Of a stretch of 64,000 bases of DNA, positions 54,012-62,316 are shown piece by piece. Numbering within the stretch: position 1 is the stretch's first letter; each line of letters opens with the position of its first letter. Under the pieces are notes generated by a model, which was given only the letters and a program-made list of their open reading frames with translations, did not search any database and had not been told where the DNA came from. The stretch lies in assembly GCF_021404405.1 (NCBI RefSeq), contig NZ_JABFTV010000006.1:124001-188000 (forward strand), written 5' to 3'. Position numbers and translations under genes: made by a program. The DNA is from Billgrantia aerodenitrificans (lineage in GTDB: Bacteria; Pseudomonadota; Gammaproteobacteria; Pseudomonadales; Halomonadaceae).

Positions 54012-55112
54012 ATGACCACATCGCGCACTTCTTTTTCCGGAGCCTGCCGCTGGCTGGCCCCGCTCTGCCTGCTGCTGGCCGTCTCGCTACCCCTGGCAGC
54101 TCAGGACCGCACCGCCGTGATCGGTGCCCGCGCCGCACTGCAGCCCTGGTCCGACCCGCTGGAGGCGCTGGGTACGCTGCGCGCCGACGAGAGCGTGACG
54201 CTCTCGGCCACAGTGACCGAGCTGGTCGCCGAGCTGAACTTCCGTGATGGCGAAGCGGTGGAGGCCGGCCGGATGCTGATCCGCCTGGAGGATGGTGAAG
54301 AGCAGGCCCAACTGCGCGCCGCGCAGGCCCTGCGCGACGAGCGTCGCAGCGCGGTGGACCGCCTGACCCAGCTGCAGAACCGCAACATGGCGCCACGGGC
54401 CGACGTGGAAGACAGCCAGGCACGGCTGCGCCAGGTGGAGGCCGAGATTCAGGGGCTGGAAGCGCGACTGACCAACTACCGCCTGCGCGCGCCCTTCGAC
54501 GGCGTGGTCGGCTTTCGCAACATCAGCGTCGGCAGCCTGGTCACCCCCGGTACCGAGCTGGTGACCCTGGACAAGCTCGACGTGATGAAGCTCGACTTCA
54601 GTGTGCCGGAGCTCTATCTGGCGATCCTAGAGCCCGGCCTGCCGCTCTCCGCCCGCAGCGTGGCCTTCCCCGACGAACTGTTCGAGGGCGAAGTGAGCAG
54701 CATCGGCTCGCGGGTCGACCCCGTGAGCCGCAGCGTGACGATACGTGCCGAGATCGACAACCCCGAGCTGCGCCTGCGCCCGGGCATGCTGATGGAAGTG
54801 ATCCTGCAGCGCAGCCCGCGCCAGGCCGTGGTGGTACCCGAGTCGGCACTTATTCCCAGCGGCGACCGGCAGTATGTGCTGGTGATCGACGAGGCCGACG
54901 AGAACCGCGTGGAGCGGCGCGAGGTGCGCGTCGGCGAGCGCCGTATCGGCCAGGCCGAGATTCTCGAAGGGTTGGAGCCTGATGACTTGATCGTCTCTCA
55001 TGGCGTGCAGCGCGCCCGGGAGGGCGATCGTGTGCAACTGCTCGGCATCGCCGACGACGAGATGTCCATTCGCGAGATTCTCGAGGCGCATCGCGACGAG
55101 GGAGACGCCTGA
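54012..55112 (+). CDS. RND efflux membrane-fusion protein
   Basis: Periplasmic adaptor of a tripartite efflux pump, 366 residues. Signal peptide (LAPLCLLLAVSLPLAAQ), a biotinyl-lipoyl-like half motif (LVAELNFRDGEAVEAGRMLIRLED), a coiled-coil hairpin (about 85-130), the second lipoyl half (RLRAPFDGVVGFRNISVGSLVTPGTELVTLDKLD) and beta-barrel/membrane-proximal domains. Start ATG 54012 puts the signal peptide first. Its stop overlaps the start of the pump gene (TGATG). No outer-membrane factor gene is adjacent. Confidence 0.92.
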   Translation: MTTSRTSFSGACRWLAPLCLLLAVSLPLAAQDRTAVIGARAALQPWSDPLEALGTLRADESVTLSATVTELVAELNFRDGEAVEAGRMLIRLEDGEEQAQLRAAQALRDERRSAVDRLTQLQNRNMAPRADVEDSQARLRQVEAEIQGLEARLTNYRLRAPFDGVVGFRNISVGSLVTPGTELVTLDKLDVMKLDFSVPELYLAILEPGLPLSARSVAFPDELFEGEVSSIGSRVDPVSRSVTIRAEIDNPELRLRPGMLMEVILQRSPRQAVVVPESALIPSGDRQYVLVIDEADENRVERREVRVGERRIGQAEILEGLEPDDLIVSHGVQRAREGDRVQLLGIADDEMSIREILEAHRDEGDA

Positions 55113-58100
55113 TGCGCCTCTCCGACATCTCCGTACAGCGGCCGGTCCTGGCCACGGTGCTGGCCCTGCTGATCGTCGCCTTCGGCCTGCTCTCGCTGGA
55201 GCGGCTGTCGCTGCAGGAGTACCCGGCCATCGACCCACCGGTGGTGAGTATCGACACGCGCTACCCCGGGGCGGCAGCCAACGTGGTCGAGTCGCGCATC
55301 ACCCAGGTGCTCGAGGATCGGATTGCCGGGATCGAAGGCATCGAGGTGGTGACCTCTTCCAGCGAGGACGGCCGCTCGCGCATCAACATCGAATTCAATC
55401 TGGGCATGGACATCGACGCCGCGGCCAACGACGTGCGTGACCGCATTGCCGGCGCCCAGCGCAACCTGCCCGACGACGCCGACCCGCCCGAGGTGCAGAA
55501 GGCCGATTCCAGCGAAGAGATCGTGGTGTGGCTGAGCCTCTCCGGCGAGGGCTACTCCATGCCGGAGCTGACCGACTACGCCAACCGCTACCTGGTCGAT
55601 CGCCTCTCGGTGCAGCCCGGCGTGGCCCGGGTGCGGCTGGGCGGCGGCCGCGACTACGCCATGCGCGTATGGCTCGACCGCAACGCTCTGGCGGCACGCA
55701 ACCTGACGGTGAGCGACGTGGAGAACGCCCTGCGCGCCGAGAACGTGGAGCTGCCGGCCGGCTCCATCGAGTCCCGCGAGCGGCAGTTCATCGTGCGGCT
55801 GCCGCGCAGCTTCGCCGAGGCGGCAGACTTTCGCCGCCTGGCCATCGGCCAGGGCAGCGACGGCTACCTGATACGCCTGGGCGACGTGGCCCGGGTCGAG
55901 GTGGGCTCGGTGGACGACCGCTCGGTGTTCCGCGCCAACGGCGTGCCGATGGTGGGGCTCGGCATCATGATGCAGTCCACCGCCAACGTGCTGGAGCTCT
56001 CCCAGGGGGTCCAGGCGGAGATGGAGCGGCTACAGGCCACCCTGCCCGAAGGCATGCAGATGAGCCTCAACTTCGATGCCTCGGTGTTCGTCGCCGGGGC
56101 CATCGAGCAGGTGGTGATCACGCTGTTCATCGCCATGGGGCTGGTGGTGGTGGTCATCTTCATGTTCCTCGGCAACGTGCGTACCACCCTGGTGCCGGCG
56201 GTGACGGTGCCCATCGCCATCATCGGCTCGTTCATCGCGCTAGCCGCCATGGGGTTCTCGATCAACCTGCTCACCCTGCTGGCCCTGGTGCTGGCCATCG
56301 GCCTGATCGTCGACGACGCCATCGTGGTGCTCGAGAACATCAACCGGCGCATGCACGACTACGGCGAAACGCCGCTGGTGGCAGCCTTCCGCGGCACCCG
56401 GCAGATCGCCTTTGCCGTTATCGCCACCACCCTGGTGCTGGTCGCGGTGTTCGTACCGCTGAGTTTCCTGCAAGGCAACGTGGGCCGCCTGTTCTCCGAG
56501 TTCGCCCTGACCATGGCCGCGGCGGTGGCAATCTCCAGCCTGCTGGCGCTGACGCTCACGCCGATGATGGCCTCGAAGATCCTCAAACCCAACATGGGCG
56601 ACAGCCTGGCGGCCCGTGGCGTGCAGTGGCTGCTGGAATTGTCGCAGCGCATCTATCGGGCACTGCTCGAAATCGTCCTCAAGGCACGCCTGGCGGTGCT
56701 GGCCGTGTTCGTCGCGCTGATCGCGGCCACCGTGTGGATGGCCGAGCAGCTGCCCAACGAGTACACCCCGCGGGAGGATCGCGGCAACTTCATCATTCTG
56801 GTCAACGGTCCCGAAGGCGCCACCTTCGATTACATGATGGACTACATGGACGAGATCGAGCTGCGCCTGCAGCCGCTGCTGGACTCGGGCGAGCTCGAGC
56901 GCGTGGTGATCCGCGCGCCGCGGGGCTTCGGCAACATCGAGAACTACAACGGCGGCTTCGCCATCATCAACATGGCCGACTGGGGAGAGCGCCGCAGCGC
57001 CTGGGAGATCATGGACGAGGTGCGCGCCCTGCTGGCCGATCTTCCCGGCATACAGGCCAGCCCGGTGATGCGGCAGGGTTTCGGCCAGCGCGTGCAGAAG
57101 CCGGTGCAGTTCGTGCTGGGCGGCGGCACCTACGAGCAGTTGGCCGAGTGGCGCGACCTGATGTTCGAGCACATTCGCGAGCACAACCCGCGCCTGGCGG
57201 GCCTGGAGAGCGACTATCGCGAAACCCAGCCGCAGCTACGCGTGGACATCGACTACGAGCGGGCGGCTTCGCTCGGGGTCACGGTGACCGAGATCGGCCG
57301 TACCCTGGAGGTGCTGCTGGGCGGACGCAACGTGACGCGCTACGTGGACGACGGCGAGGAGTACGACGTCATCCTCGAGGGCGACCGGGCGCGGCAGAAC
57401 AGCCCCCGGGCGCTGGACAACATCCAGGTGCGCTCGGCGCGCTCGGGCGAGCTGATTCCGCTGGCCAGCCTGGTGACTCTGACCGACTACGCGGGCGCCA
57501 GCACCCTCAACCGCTTCAACCGCATACGCTCCATCACCATCGAAGCCAATCTGGTGGATGGCTACCCGCTGGGCGAAGCGCTGGAGTACCTGGAGCAGAC
57601 GGCCAACGAGATTCTCCCGCCCGAAGCCCAGACCAACGTGGCCGGCCCCTCGCGCGACTATCGCGAGGCCAGCGGCGCCACCACCTTCCTGCTGGTGCTG
57701 GGAGCGCTGGTGGTATTCCTGGTGCTGGCGGCCCAGTTCGAGAGCTTCGTGCACCCCTTCGTGATCATGCTCACCGTGCCACTGGCCATGAGCGGCGCCC
57801 TGCTCGGCCTGTTGCTGACCGGACAGTCGCTCAACATCTACAGTCAGGTGGGACTGGTCATGCTGATCGGCCTGGCGGCCAAGAACGGCATTCTCATCGT
57901 CGAGTTCGCCAATCAGCTGCGCGATCAGGGCCTGGCCTTCCGCGACGCCCTGCTCGATGCCGCCGTGACACGTCTGCGCCCGATCCTGATGACGGCGGTG
58001 ACCACCATGGCCGGCGCCATCCCGCTGATTGTCTCCACCGGCGCCGGCGCCGAATCGCGCATGGTGATCGGTACGGTGATCATGGCCGGGGTGGCCGCCG

Positions 58101-58228
58101 CCACCTTCTTCACGCTGTTCGTGGTACCGGTGGCCTACGACCTGCTGGCACGCCATACCGGCTCCCCCGGCGACGTGAAGCGACGCCTGGAAACCGAGAT
58201 GGACGAGGTCCCCGTCAACCGGCGCTGA
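55112..58228 (+). CDS. RND efflux transporter, inner-membrane pump (HAE1/AcrB type)
   Basis: A proton-driven multidrug-type pump of 1038 residues with 12 expected membrane helices and two large periplasmic loops. N-terminal helix (SVQRPVLATVLALLIVAFGLLSL), the periplasmic motif NVVESRITQVLEDRIAGIEG, helix 4 with the proton-relay acidic pair (LALVLAIGLIVDDAIVVLENI), and the second half LFVVPVAYDLLARHTG near the end. Translationally coupled to the fusion protein. Substrate range cannot be read from the sequence. Confidence 0.95.
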   Translation: MRLSDISVQRPVLATVLALLIVAFGLLSLERLSLQEYPAIDPPVVSIDTRYPGAAANVVESRITQVLEDRIAGIEGIEVVTSSSEDGRSRINIEFNLGMDIDAAANDVRDRIAGAQRNLPDDADPPEVQKADSSEEIVVWLSLSGEGYSMPELTDYANRYLVDRLSVQPGVARVRLGGGRDYAMRVWLDRNALAARNLTVSDVENALRAENVELPAGSIESRERQFIVRLPRSFAEAADFRRLAIGQGSDGYLIRLGDVARVEVGSVDDRSVFRANGVPMVGLGIMMQSTANVLELSQGVQAEMERLQATLPEGMQMSLNFDASVFVAGAIEQVVITLFIAMGLVVVVIFMFLGNVRTTLVPAVTVPIAIIGSFIALAAMGFSINLLTLLALVLAIGLIVDDAIVVLENINRRMHDYGETPLVAAFRGTRQIAFAVIATTLVLVAVFVPLSFLQGNVGRLFSEFALTMAAAVAISSLLALTLTPMMASKILKPNMGDSLAARGVQWLLELSQRIYRALLEIVLKARLAVLAVFVALIAATVWMAEQLPNEYTPREDRGNFIILVNGPEGATFDYMMDYMDEIELRLQPLLDSGELERVVIRAPRGFGNIENYNGGFAIINMADWGERRSAWEIMDEVRALLADLPGIQASPVMRQGFGQRVQKPVQFVLGGGTYEQLAEWRDLMFEHIREHNPRLAGLESDYRETQPQLRVDIDYERAASLGVTVTEIGRTLEVLLGGRNVTRYVDDGEEYDVILEGDRARQNSPRALDNIQVRSARSGELIPLASLVTLTDYAGASTLNRFNRIRSITIEANLVDGYPLGEALEYLEQTANEILPPEAQTNVAGPSRDYREASGATTFLLVLGALVVFLVLAAQFESFVHPFVIMLTVPLAMSGALLGLLLTGQSLNIYSQVGLVMLIGLAAKNGILIVEFANQLRDQGLAFRDALLDAAVTRLRPILMTAVTTMAGAIPLIVSTGAGAESRMVIGTVIMAGVAAATFFTLFVVPVAYDLLARHTGSPGDVKRRLETEMDEVPVNRR

Positions 58229-58275
58229 CACCCCTTCCCTGAGCCGGAACCTGCTGAGCCGAAACTGAAAACGAT

Positions 58276-58300
58276 GAGGGCCACCCTATGGGTGGCCCTC
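58276..58300. terminator. Bidirectional terminator after the efflux operon
   Basis: A perfect 11-bp stem GAGGGCCACCC / GGGTGGCCCTC with loop TAT, in the gap between the convergent pump and DUF3617 genes. The minus-strand flank (CATCGTTTTCAGTTTC) is T-rich, so it mainly ends the minus-strand transcript. Confidence 0.75.
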
Positions 58301-58324
58301 ACGCGTCGTCAGCGAGACGTGCGC

Positions 58325-58750
58325 TCAGCACTCGCCGAGACGTTCGCCCTCGATGGCGGTTTCGAGACGCATCTGCCCCATGGGCGATTCGGTGTCGATG
58401 TTTACGCTACCCTCGACCCGCTCTCCCAGGAAGTCCATGCGGCCGTCGATGTTGGCCTCGCCGCCCTCGGCGCGACAGATCATGCGGTAATCGACGCCAT
58501 CGACGGAGACGTTGTGCTCGAGCAGCTCGCAGCCCTCCTCGACTTCGAGGAACTGGAAGTCGGCATCGTCGAGATCGCCCTGAACGATGCACTCCTGATG
58601 ACTCTCCGTCTGATCGGGAATCGGCACGTCGCCCTTGACGGAAGTGGTGCTGGTGAACTGCCACTGGCCCGGCACGATGTTGGGCGTATCGGCCAGCGCC
58701 GTCAGCGGGAACATCAGCACGGCAGCGGCAACCCAGGGTCGTAAGGACAT
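58325..58750 (-). CDS. DUF3617-type exported protein
   Basis: A 141-residue periplasmic protein of the DUF3617 type: signal peptide (WVAAAVLMFPLTALA), the hallmark start PGQWQFTSTTSVKGDVPIPDQT, a central Cys pair (HQECIVQG ... EGCELLEH, ICRAEGG) and a final conserved GEC. The function of the family is unknown. Start ATG 58750 has GGAGAG upstream; the frame upstream of it lacks homology. Confidence 0.8.
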   Translation of the reverse strand: MSLRPWVAAAVLMFPLTALADTPNIVPGQWQFTSTTSVKGDVPIPDQTESHQECIVQGDLDDADFQFLEVEEGCELLEHNVSVDGVDYRMICRAEGGEANIDGRMDFLGERVEGSVNIDTESPMGQMRLETAIEGERLGEC

Positions 58751-58871
58751 GAAACTCTCCGTTGTGGTGGTAGGTATGGCAGAGGAAACGATGCCTCCGG
58801 CAACACGTAGGCACCAGCTTAACCCAGCAACAACAGGAAAAGGAGGAAACACAGCGTAACGCTTTCCCCCC

Positions 58872-60788
58872 TCAGGTGGGGATGAAGCTCTCGGCCACTT
58901 TCAGCTTGAGGTTCTCCCTGGCCTGCGGGCGGCCGAAATAGTAGCCCTGAAACACCTGGCAGCCCTGTTCGAGCAACCAGCGATGCTGAGCTTCGCTTTC
59001 GACCCCCTCCGCCGTGACTTCCAGGCCGAGGCTCTCCGCCAGCGTGATGGTGGTATTGACGATGGCGGCGTCCACCGGGTCTTCGAGCACGCCGTTGACG
59101 AACGACTTGTCGATCTTCAAGCCATGCAGGGGCAGGCGCTTCAGATAGTTGAGCGATGAGAAGCCGGTGCCGAAATCGTCCAGGGCGAAACGAATGCCGA
59201 GCTTGCTGAGGCGCAGCATGATCTCACGCACCCACTGCGGATCCTCCATCAGCAGACTCTCGGTAACCTCCAGCACCAGGCGGGCCGGATCGGCACCGGT
59301 CATCTCCAGTGCGTGCTGCACGCGAGTCACGAAGTCGGTCTGGTGGAATTGAACCGAGCTGACGTTGACCGCAATGTAGAGGCCCTCCTTGTCGCGCTCC
59401 TTGCCCCACTCGGCCAACTGCCGGCAAGCCGTTTCGAGCACCCAGTAGCCGATCGGCAGAATCAGCCGGTTCTTTTCCGCCAGGGGGATGAAGAGCATCG
59501 GTGGGACCAGGCCGCGCTTGGGATGGTTCCAGCGAATCAGGGCCTCGACACCGACCACGCTGGCGTGGCTGTCGACCTGAACCTGATAGTGCAGACACAG
59601 CTCATCGCGTGCCAGTGCCTGGTGCAGGTCGGCCTCGAGCGATACCCGCTCCATCACGTCGGCCTGCATCTCGGCATTGAAGAAGCGCAGCGTATTCCCG
59701 CCTGCCGCCTTGGCCTGCTGCAGGGCGATGTCCGCCTGTCGCATGGCCGCCTCGACGTTGGCGTCACCGTCGGCGAACAGCGTGATGCCGATGCTGGCGG
59801 TGATGGGCAGCACCGGCAGTTGGCCGTCCTCGCCCCGGGCGTTCACGATTTGGCCCAGCAGCTTCTCGCCCACACGCTCGGCGGCATGAGCGGCCTGCTC
59901 CACGTCGAGCCCCAGGTCGTGAATGAGCAGGACGAACTCATCCGCCCCCAGGCGCGCCAGGGTATCGCTCTCCCGCACCACTTCCTCGAGGCATCGGGCC
60001 ACCCGACTCAGCAGCCGGTCTCCGCTGTACAGTCCCTGGGTCTCGTTGACGACCTTGAAATCGTCCAGATCGATGAACAGCAACGCCGCATAGCGCTCGC
60101 TGCGACGCGTGCCCTTGACGACCATGCCGAGGCGGTCCAGCAACAGACGGCGATTGGGGAGGCCGGTCAGGGGATCGTAATAGGTCAGGCGGTACTTGCT
60201 CTCCTGGATGTCACGATACTCGGTGACGTCGGTGGAGATACCGCAGAGCGCACGAATCGAGCCGTCGGCGGCATGCAGCGGCAGCTTGATCGACAGATAA
60301 GTACGGATGGTGTCGCCCGTGGCCAGCACGTGGCCCTCTTCGGCCACCACCTTCTCCCCTTGCTGCAACACCCGCTGGTCGTTGAAGCGCAGATCCGCCG
60401 CCATGTTCGCGTCGAAGAGGTCGAAGTCGGTCTTGCCGAGGATCGAGTCGACCGGCAACCCGATGCTCTGGACGGTCTTCCGATTGACGTACTGATAGCG
60501 CAGGTCCGCCGATTTGACGTAGATACAGGCATCGACACTGTCCAGGATGGTCGCCAGCTCTTCCCTGCCGGCCCGCAGCCGCTCTGTCTCTTTCGTCAGC
60601 TTGCGGCGATAGGCCAGCCCGGCGACGACCAGGACAGGCACCAGTACCACCGTCAGCACGAGCCCGCCCCACCCGGGAGATAGAGGCACGCTTTTCCCTG
60701 CCGCCGCGAAGGCGGCCATCGGCAGGCCAGCCACTGCCCCTGCAGAAGCCGTACGGCATATGCTGACCAGCCAGCCAGAGTTGGACAT
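58872..60788 (-). CDS. Membrane PAS-GGDEF-EAL cyclic-di-GMP enzyme
   Basis: A 638-residue protein with an N-terminal membrane helix (GLVLTVVLVPVLVVAGLAY), a PAS domain (about 75-195: ILDSVDACIYVKSADLRYQYVN ... LCGISTDVTEYRDIQ), a GGDEF domain (YDPLTGLPNRRLLLDRL) whose signature is altered to LGADEF, and an EAL domain (VGVEALIRWNHPKRG, DDFGTGFSSLNYLKRLPLHGLKIDKSFV, EGVESEAQHRWL). The changed GGDEF suggests weak or no cyclase activity, while the EAL motifs look intact, so net phosphodiesterase is more likely. ATG 60788. It lies directly downstream of the tandem small RNAs on the same strand. Confidence 0.9.
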   Translation of the reverse strand: MSNSGWLVSICRTASAGAVAGLPMAAFAAAGKSVPLSPGWGGLVLTVVLVPVLVVAGLAYRRKLTKETERLRAGREELATILDSVDACIYVKSADLRYQYVNRKTVQSIGLPVDSILGKTDFDLFDANMAADLRFNDQRVLQQGEKVVAEEGHVLATGDTIRTYLSIKLPLHAADGSIRALCGISTDVTEYRDIQESKYRLTYYDPLTGLPNRRLLLDRLGMVVKGTRRSERYAALLFIDLDDFKVVNETQGLYSGDRLLSRVARCLEEVVRESDTLARLGADEFVLLIHDLGLDVEQAAHAAERVGEKLLGQIVNARGEDGQLPVLPITASIGITLFADGDANVEAAMRQADIALQQAKAAGGNTLRFFNAEMQADVMERVSLEADLHQALARDELCLHYQVQVDSHASVVGVEALIRWNHPKRGLVPPMLFIPLAEKNRLILPIGYWVLETACRQLAEWGKERDKEGLYIAVNVSSVQFHQTDFVTRVQHALEMTGADPARLVLEVTESLLMEDPQWVREIMLRLSKLGIRFALDDFGTGFSSLNYLKRLPLHGLKIDKSFVNGVLEDPVDAAIVNTTITLAESLGLEVTAEGVESEAQHRWLLEQGCQVFQGYYFGRPQARENLKLKVAESFIPT

Positions 60789-60962
60789 CCCGTCACCTGG
60801 TAGAAGGATACGTTATGTTATAGCAGAAAAATCTAAAATGAACCTACGATGGTCGACTTTCCATCTTCTACCCTGTCACGGTAAAGCAAAAGCAAAAAAT
60901 CGATGGCCATCAGGCGACTTTTCGAGCTTTAAGGCCTGAGGCTTCGCCAGAAACGACCCTCC

Positions 60963-61106
60963 AAAAGCAAAGAGCCCGACCTCTCGGCCGGGCTGATCTT
61001 CGCCTCCTTGCTTCACTCCTCGATCCTCCTGATCGAGCATCCATGGAACTTGCATCGTCCTGATGCGGCCTTCCCTGTCTCGGGCTTCCTACCCTTGTAA
61101 CCAGCA
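60963..61106 (-). ncRNA. CsrB/RsmXYZ-like small RNA, copy A
   Basis: An intergenic minus-strand unit of about 140 bases with no coding frame. The RNA would hold about eight GGA motifs, several in hairpin loops: GCATCAGGACGATGC (61066-61052) and CTCGATCAGGAGGATCGAG (61037-61019), plus unpaired AGGAA, GGGAAGG, GAGGAG and AAGGAGG. It ends in a Rho-independent terminator (AGCCCGGCC-GAGA-GGTCGGGCT, 60994-60973) followed by CTCTTTGCTTTT. Repeated loop GGA is the binding code for CsrA/RsmA, and RNAs of this kind sequester that translational repressor. The 5' end (about 61106) is inferred. Copy B is a diverged tandem duplicate 350 bases away. Confidence 0.8.
60973..60994 (-). terminator. Terminator of small RNA copy A
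   Basis: A 9-bp stem with a GAGA loop and one G-U pair on the minus strand, followed by CTCTTTGCTTTT. Same build as the terminator of copy B. Confidence 0.85.
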
Positions 61107-61151
61107 TGGCAGCTTTCGAGCAAAATGCTGTTAACCTGGGATATGCTTTCT

Positions 61152-61169
61152 TGTAAGAAATAACCTACA
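61152..61169. promoter_or_regulatory. GacA/UvrY-like upstream box of small RNA copy A
   Basis: TGTAAGAAATAACCTACA fits the 18-bp palindrome TGTAAG-N6-CTTACA of GacA/UvrY binding sites with one mismatch. It lies about 50-60 bases upstream of the inferred start of copy A, the position known for GacA-controlled rsm/csr RNA promoters. A second TGTAAG half-site begins at 61175, 23 bases on. Confidence 0.7.
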
Positions 61170-61310
61170 AAGCCTGTAAGAATTTACCTTCAGCAAGCCA
61201 TGTGCCGATTAACTCGCCTCTCGCAACCCTTTGGCTACTCAGAATTTAAGTCATCCTAGCGCTGCTATACAGCCAGCATCGGCCATAATACCCAACGCCA
61301 AGCGCTACAA

Positions 61311-61450
61311 AATAAAACAAGAAAGCCCGGCCTTTCGACCGGGCTGAATCTTCGCTTCCCTTCTTCCACCTCGAGCGTCCTGCTCAAGCATCCCTGGAAG
61401 TGAGTCGTCCTGACTCGGTCATCCCTGATGAGCCTCCCTGGCTCATGAGT
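61311..61450 (-). ncRNA. CsrB/RsmXYZ-like small RNA, copy B
   Basis: Second unit of about 140 bases on the minus strand. About seven GGA motifs, most in loops of short hairpins: GAGCCAGGGAGGCTC (61444-61430), GAGTCAGGACGACTC (61416-61402) and GAGCAGGACGCTC (61385-61373), plus CATCAGGGATG and GTGGAAGAAGGGAAG. It ends in AGCCCGGTC-GAAA-GGCCGGGCT (61345-61324) with TTCTTGTTTTATTTT behind it. The stretch GAAGCGAAGATTCAGCCCGG before the terminator is nearly shared with copy A. Function as CsrA/RsmA antagonist is inferred from motif content; the 5' end is inferred. Confidence 0.82.
61324..61345 (-). terminator. Terminator of small RNA copy B
   Basis: A 9-bp stem with a GAAA loop (one U-G pair) on the minus strand, followed by TTCTTGTTTTATTTT, a strong Rho-independent signal. 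Confidence 0.9.
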
Positions 61451-61501
61451 ACAGTCTGGCAGCCAAGAAGCCCTATGTATTTAACCTGAGATAAGCGAGT
61501 T

Positions 61502-61519
61502 TGTAGGAGATGACTGACA
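61502..61519. promoter_or_regulatory. GacA/UvrY-like upstream box of small RNA copy B
   Basis: TGTAGGAGATGACTGACA fits TGTAAG-N6-CTTACA with two mismatches, at the same place relative to copy B as the box of copy A has to copy A. A further TGTAA begins at 61525, again 23 bases on. The 80-base upstream blocks 61101-61180 and 61451-61530 align without gaps, 51 of 80 bases identical by hand count. Confidence 0.65.
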
Positions 61520-61582
61520 CGGGCTGTAATAGATACACCACAAACACTACGTGGCTACTGTGCTCTGGTCACGCATACGAAA

Positions 61583-61605
61583 AACCCGGCTCGCTGAGCC
61601 GGGTT
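61583..61605 (-). terminator. Terminator of the tRNA-Ser transcript
   Basis: A 10-bp stem AACCCGGCTC / GAGCCGGGTT (loop GCT), followed on the minus strand by TTTCGTATG, 12 bases beyond the tRNA 3' end. Confidence 0.85.
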
Positions 61606-61616
61606 TTCGAAATCTG

Positions 61617-61704
61617 TGGCGGAGAGGGAGGGATTCGAACCCTCGAAGCCTTTCGACTTACACACTTTCCAGGCGTGCTCCTTCGACCACTCGGACACCT
61701 CTCC
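61617..61704 (-). tRNA. tRNA-Ser (anticodon GGA)
   Basis: The minus strand folds as a class II tRNA of 88 bases with encoded CCA. Acceptor GGAGAGG pairs with CCTCTCC. The anticodon loop reads CTGGAAA, giving GGA (serine, UCC/UCU codons). A long variable arm follows (GTCGAAAGGC region), and the T loop is GGTTCGAATCC. No direct repeat of the tRNA 3' end or integrase gene was seen near it. Confidence 0.96.
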
Positions 61705-61809
61705 ACATTGTGGTTCTTCCACGGGGGCAGCGCCCTTGTGCGTCAGAACGGCGCAAAGTCTAACGGCTTAAGTGCGCGTTTGCAAGCCGGTTTTTCGGTT
61801 CGAGCACAT

Positions 61810-62313
61810 TCAGCCGGCGGCCAGCACGGCGTAGTCGCCGTGGGCTTCCAGGCACAGGGTTTCGCCGCACCAGAGCTGTTGGACAAGACTGATGCGGCCG
61901 CGCCCACGGCTCGTCAGTCGCTCGGCCAGGCTCGCCGGGCCCTGTTCGCTCTGGGCAGCACAGACGATGCGGTAATCGCCGGTAACGGGGGCCAGGAAGC
62001 GCTGGCTGGCTTCGGCCACGACGACGTCGCGGGCGTAGCCGCGCTGGCGCAGCCAAAGGGTGGTCCAACACCAGCCCAGCAGGGTGGTCTGGGCGGTGAG
62101 CGCCCCGCCGAAGCCGGTGCCCTTGTCGTTGAGGTTGGGCTCGAGCGCGAGCTCCCACACCAGGCTCTCCCCTTCCCAGCGCATCTCGCGAATGCCCAGG
62201 TGCGCGACCATGGGAATGGCCTCGGCCAGCCAGGCGAGAAACGCCTGCGGCACGTCGCTCTGGCCGGGCTCGGGCAGCGACAGCCGTGGGTGGGGTATAC
62301 CGATTTCCCGCAT
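61810..62313 (-). CDS. Thioesterase-like protein (YiiD C-terminal type)
   Basis: A 167-residue hotdog-fold-like protein. The pattern LEPNLNDKGTGFGGALTAQTTLLGWCW matches the YiiD C-terminal thioesterase family (Asn/Asp plus the helix start GGAL). Substrate unknown. ATG 62313 lies three bases after the nitroreductase stop, so the genes are probably co-transcribed. Confidence 0.78.
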   Translation of the reverse strand: MREIGIPHPRLSLPEPGQSDVPQAFLAWLAEAIPMVAHLGIREMRWEGESLVWELALEPNLNDKGTGFGGALTAQTTLLGWCWTTLWLRQRGYARDVVVAEASQRFLAPVTGDYRIVCAAQSEQGPASLAERLTSRGRGRISLVQQLWCGETLCLEAHGDYAVLAAG

Positions 62314-62316
62314 GGG

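Noticed and set aside
59313-60683. Long plus-strand frame across the GGDEF/EAL gene
   Set aside because: Shadow of a recognised gene; no homology or ribosome site.
61617-61704. tRNA-Ser as an attachment site of an integrated element
   Set aside because: No integrase gene and no repeat of the tRNA end was seen in the window; the flanks look like core genome.
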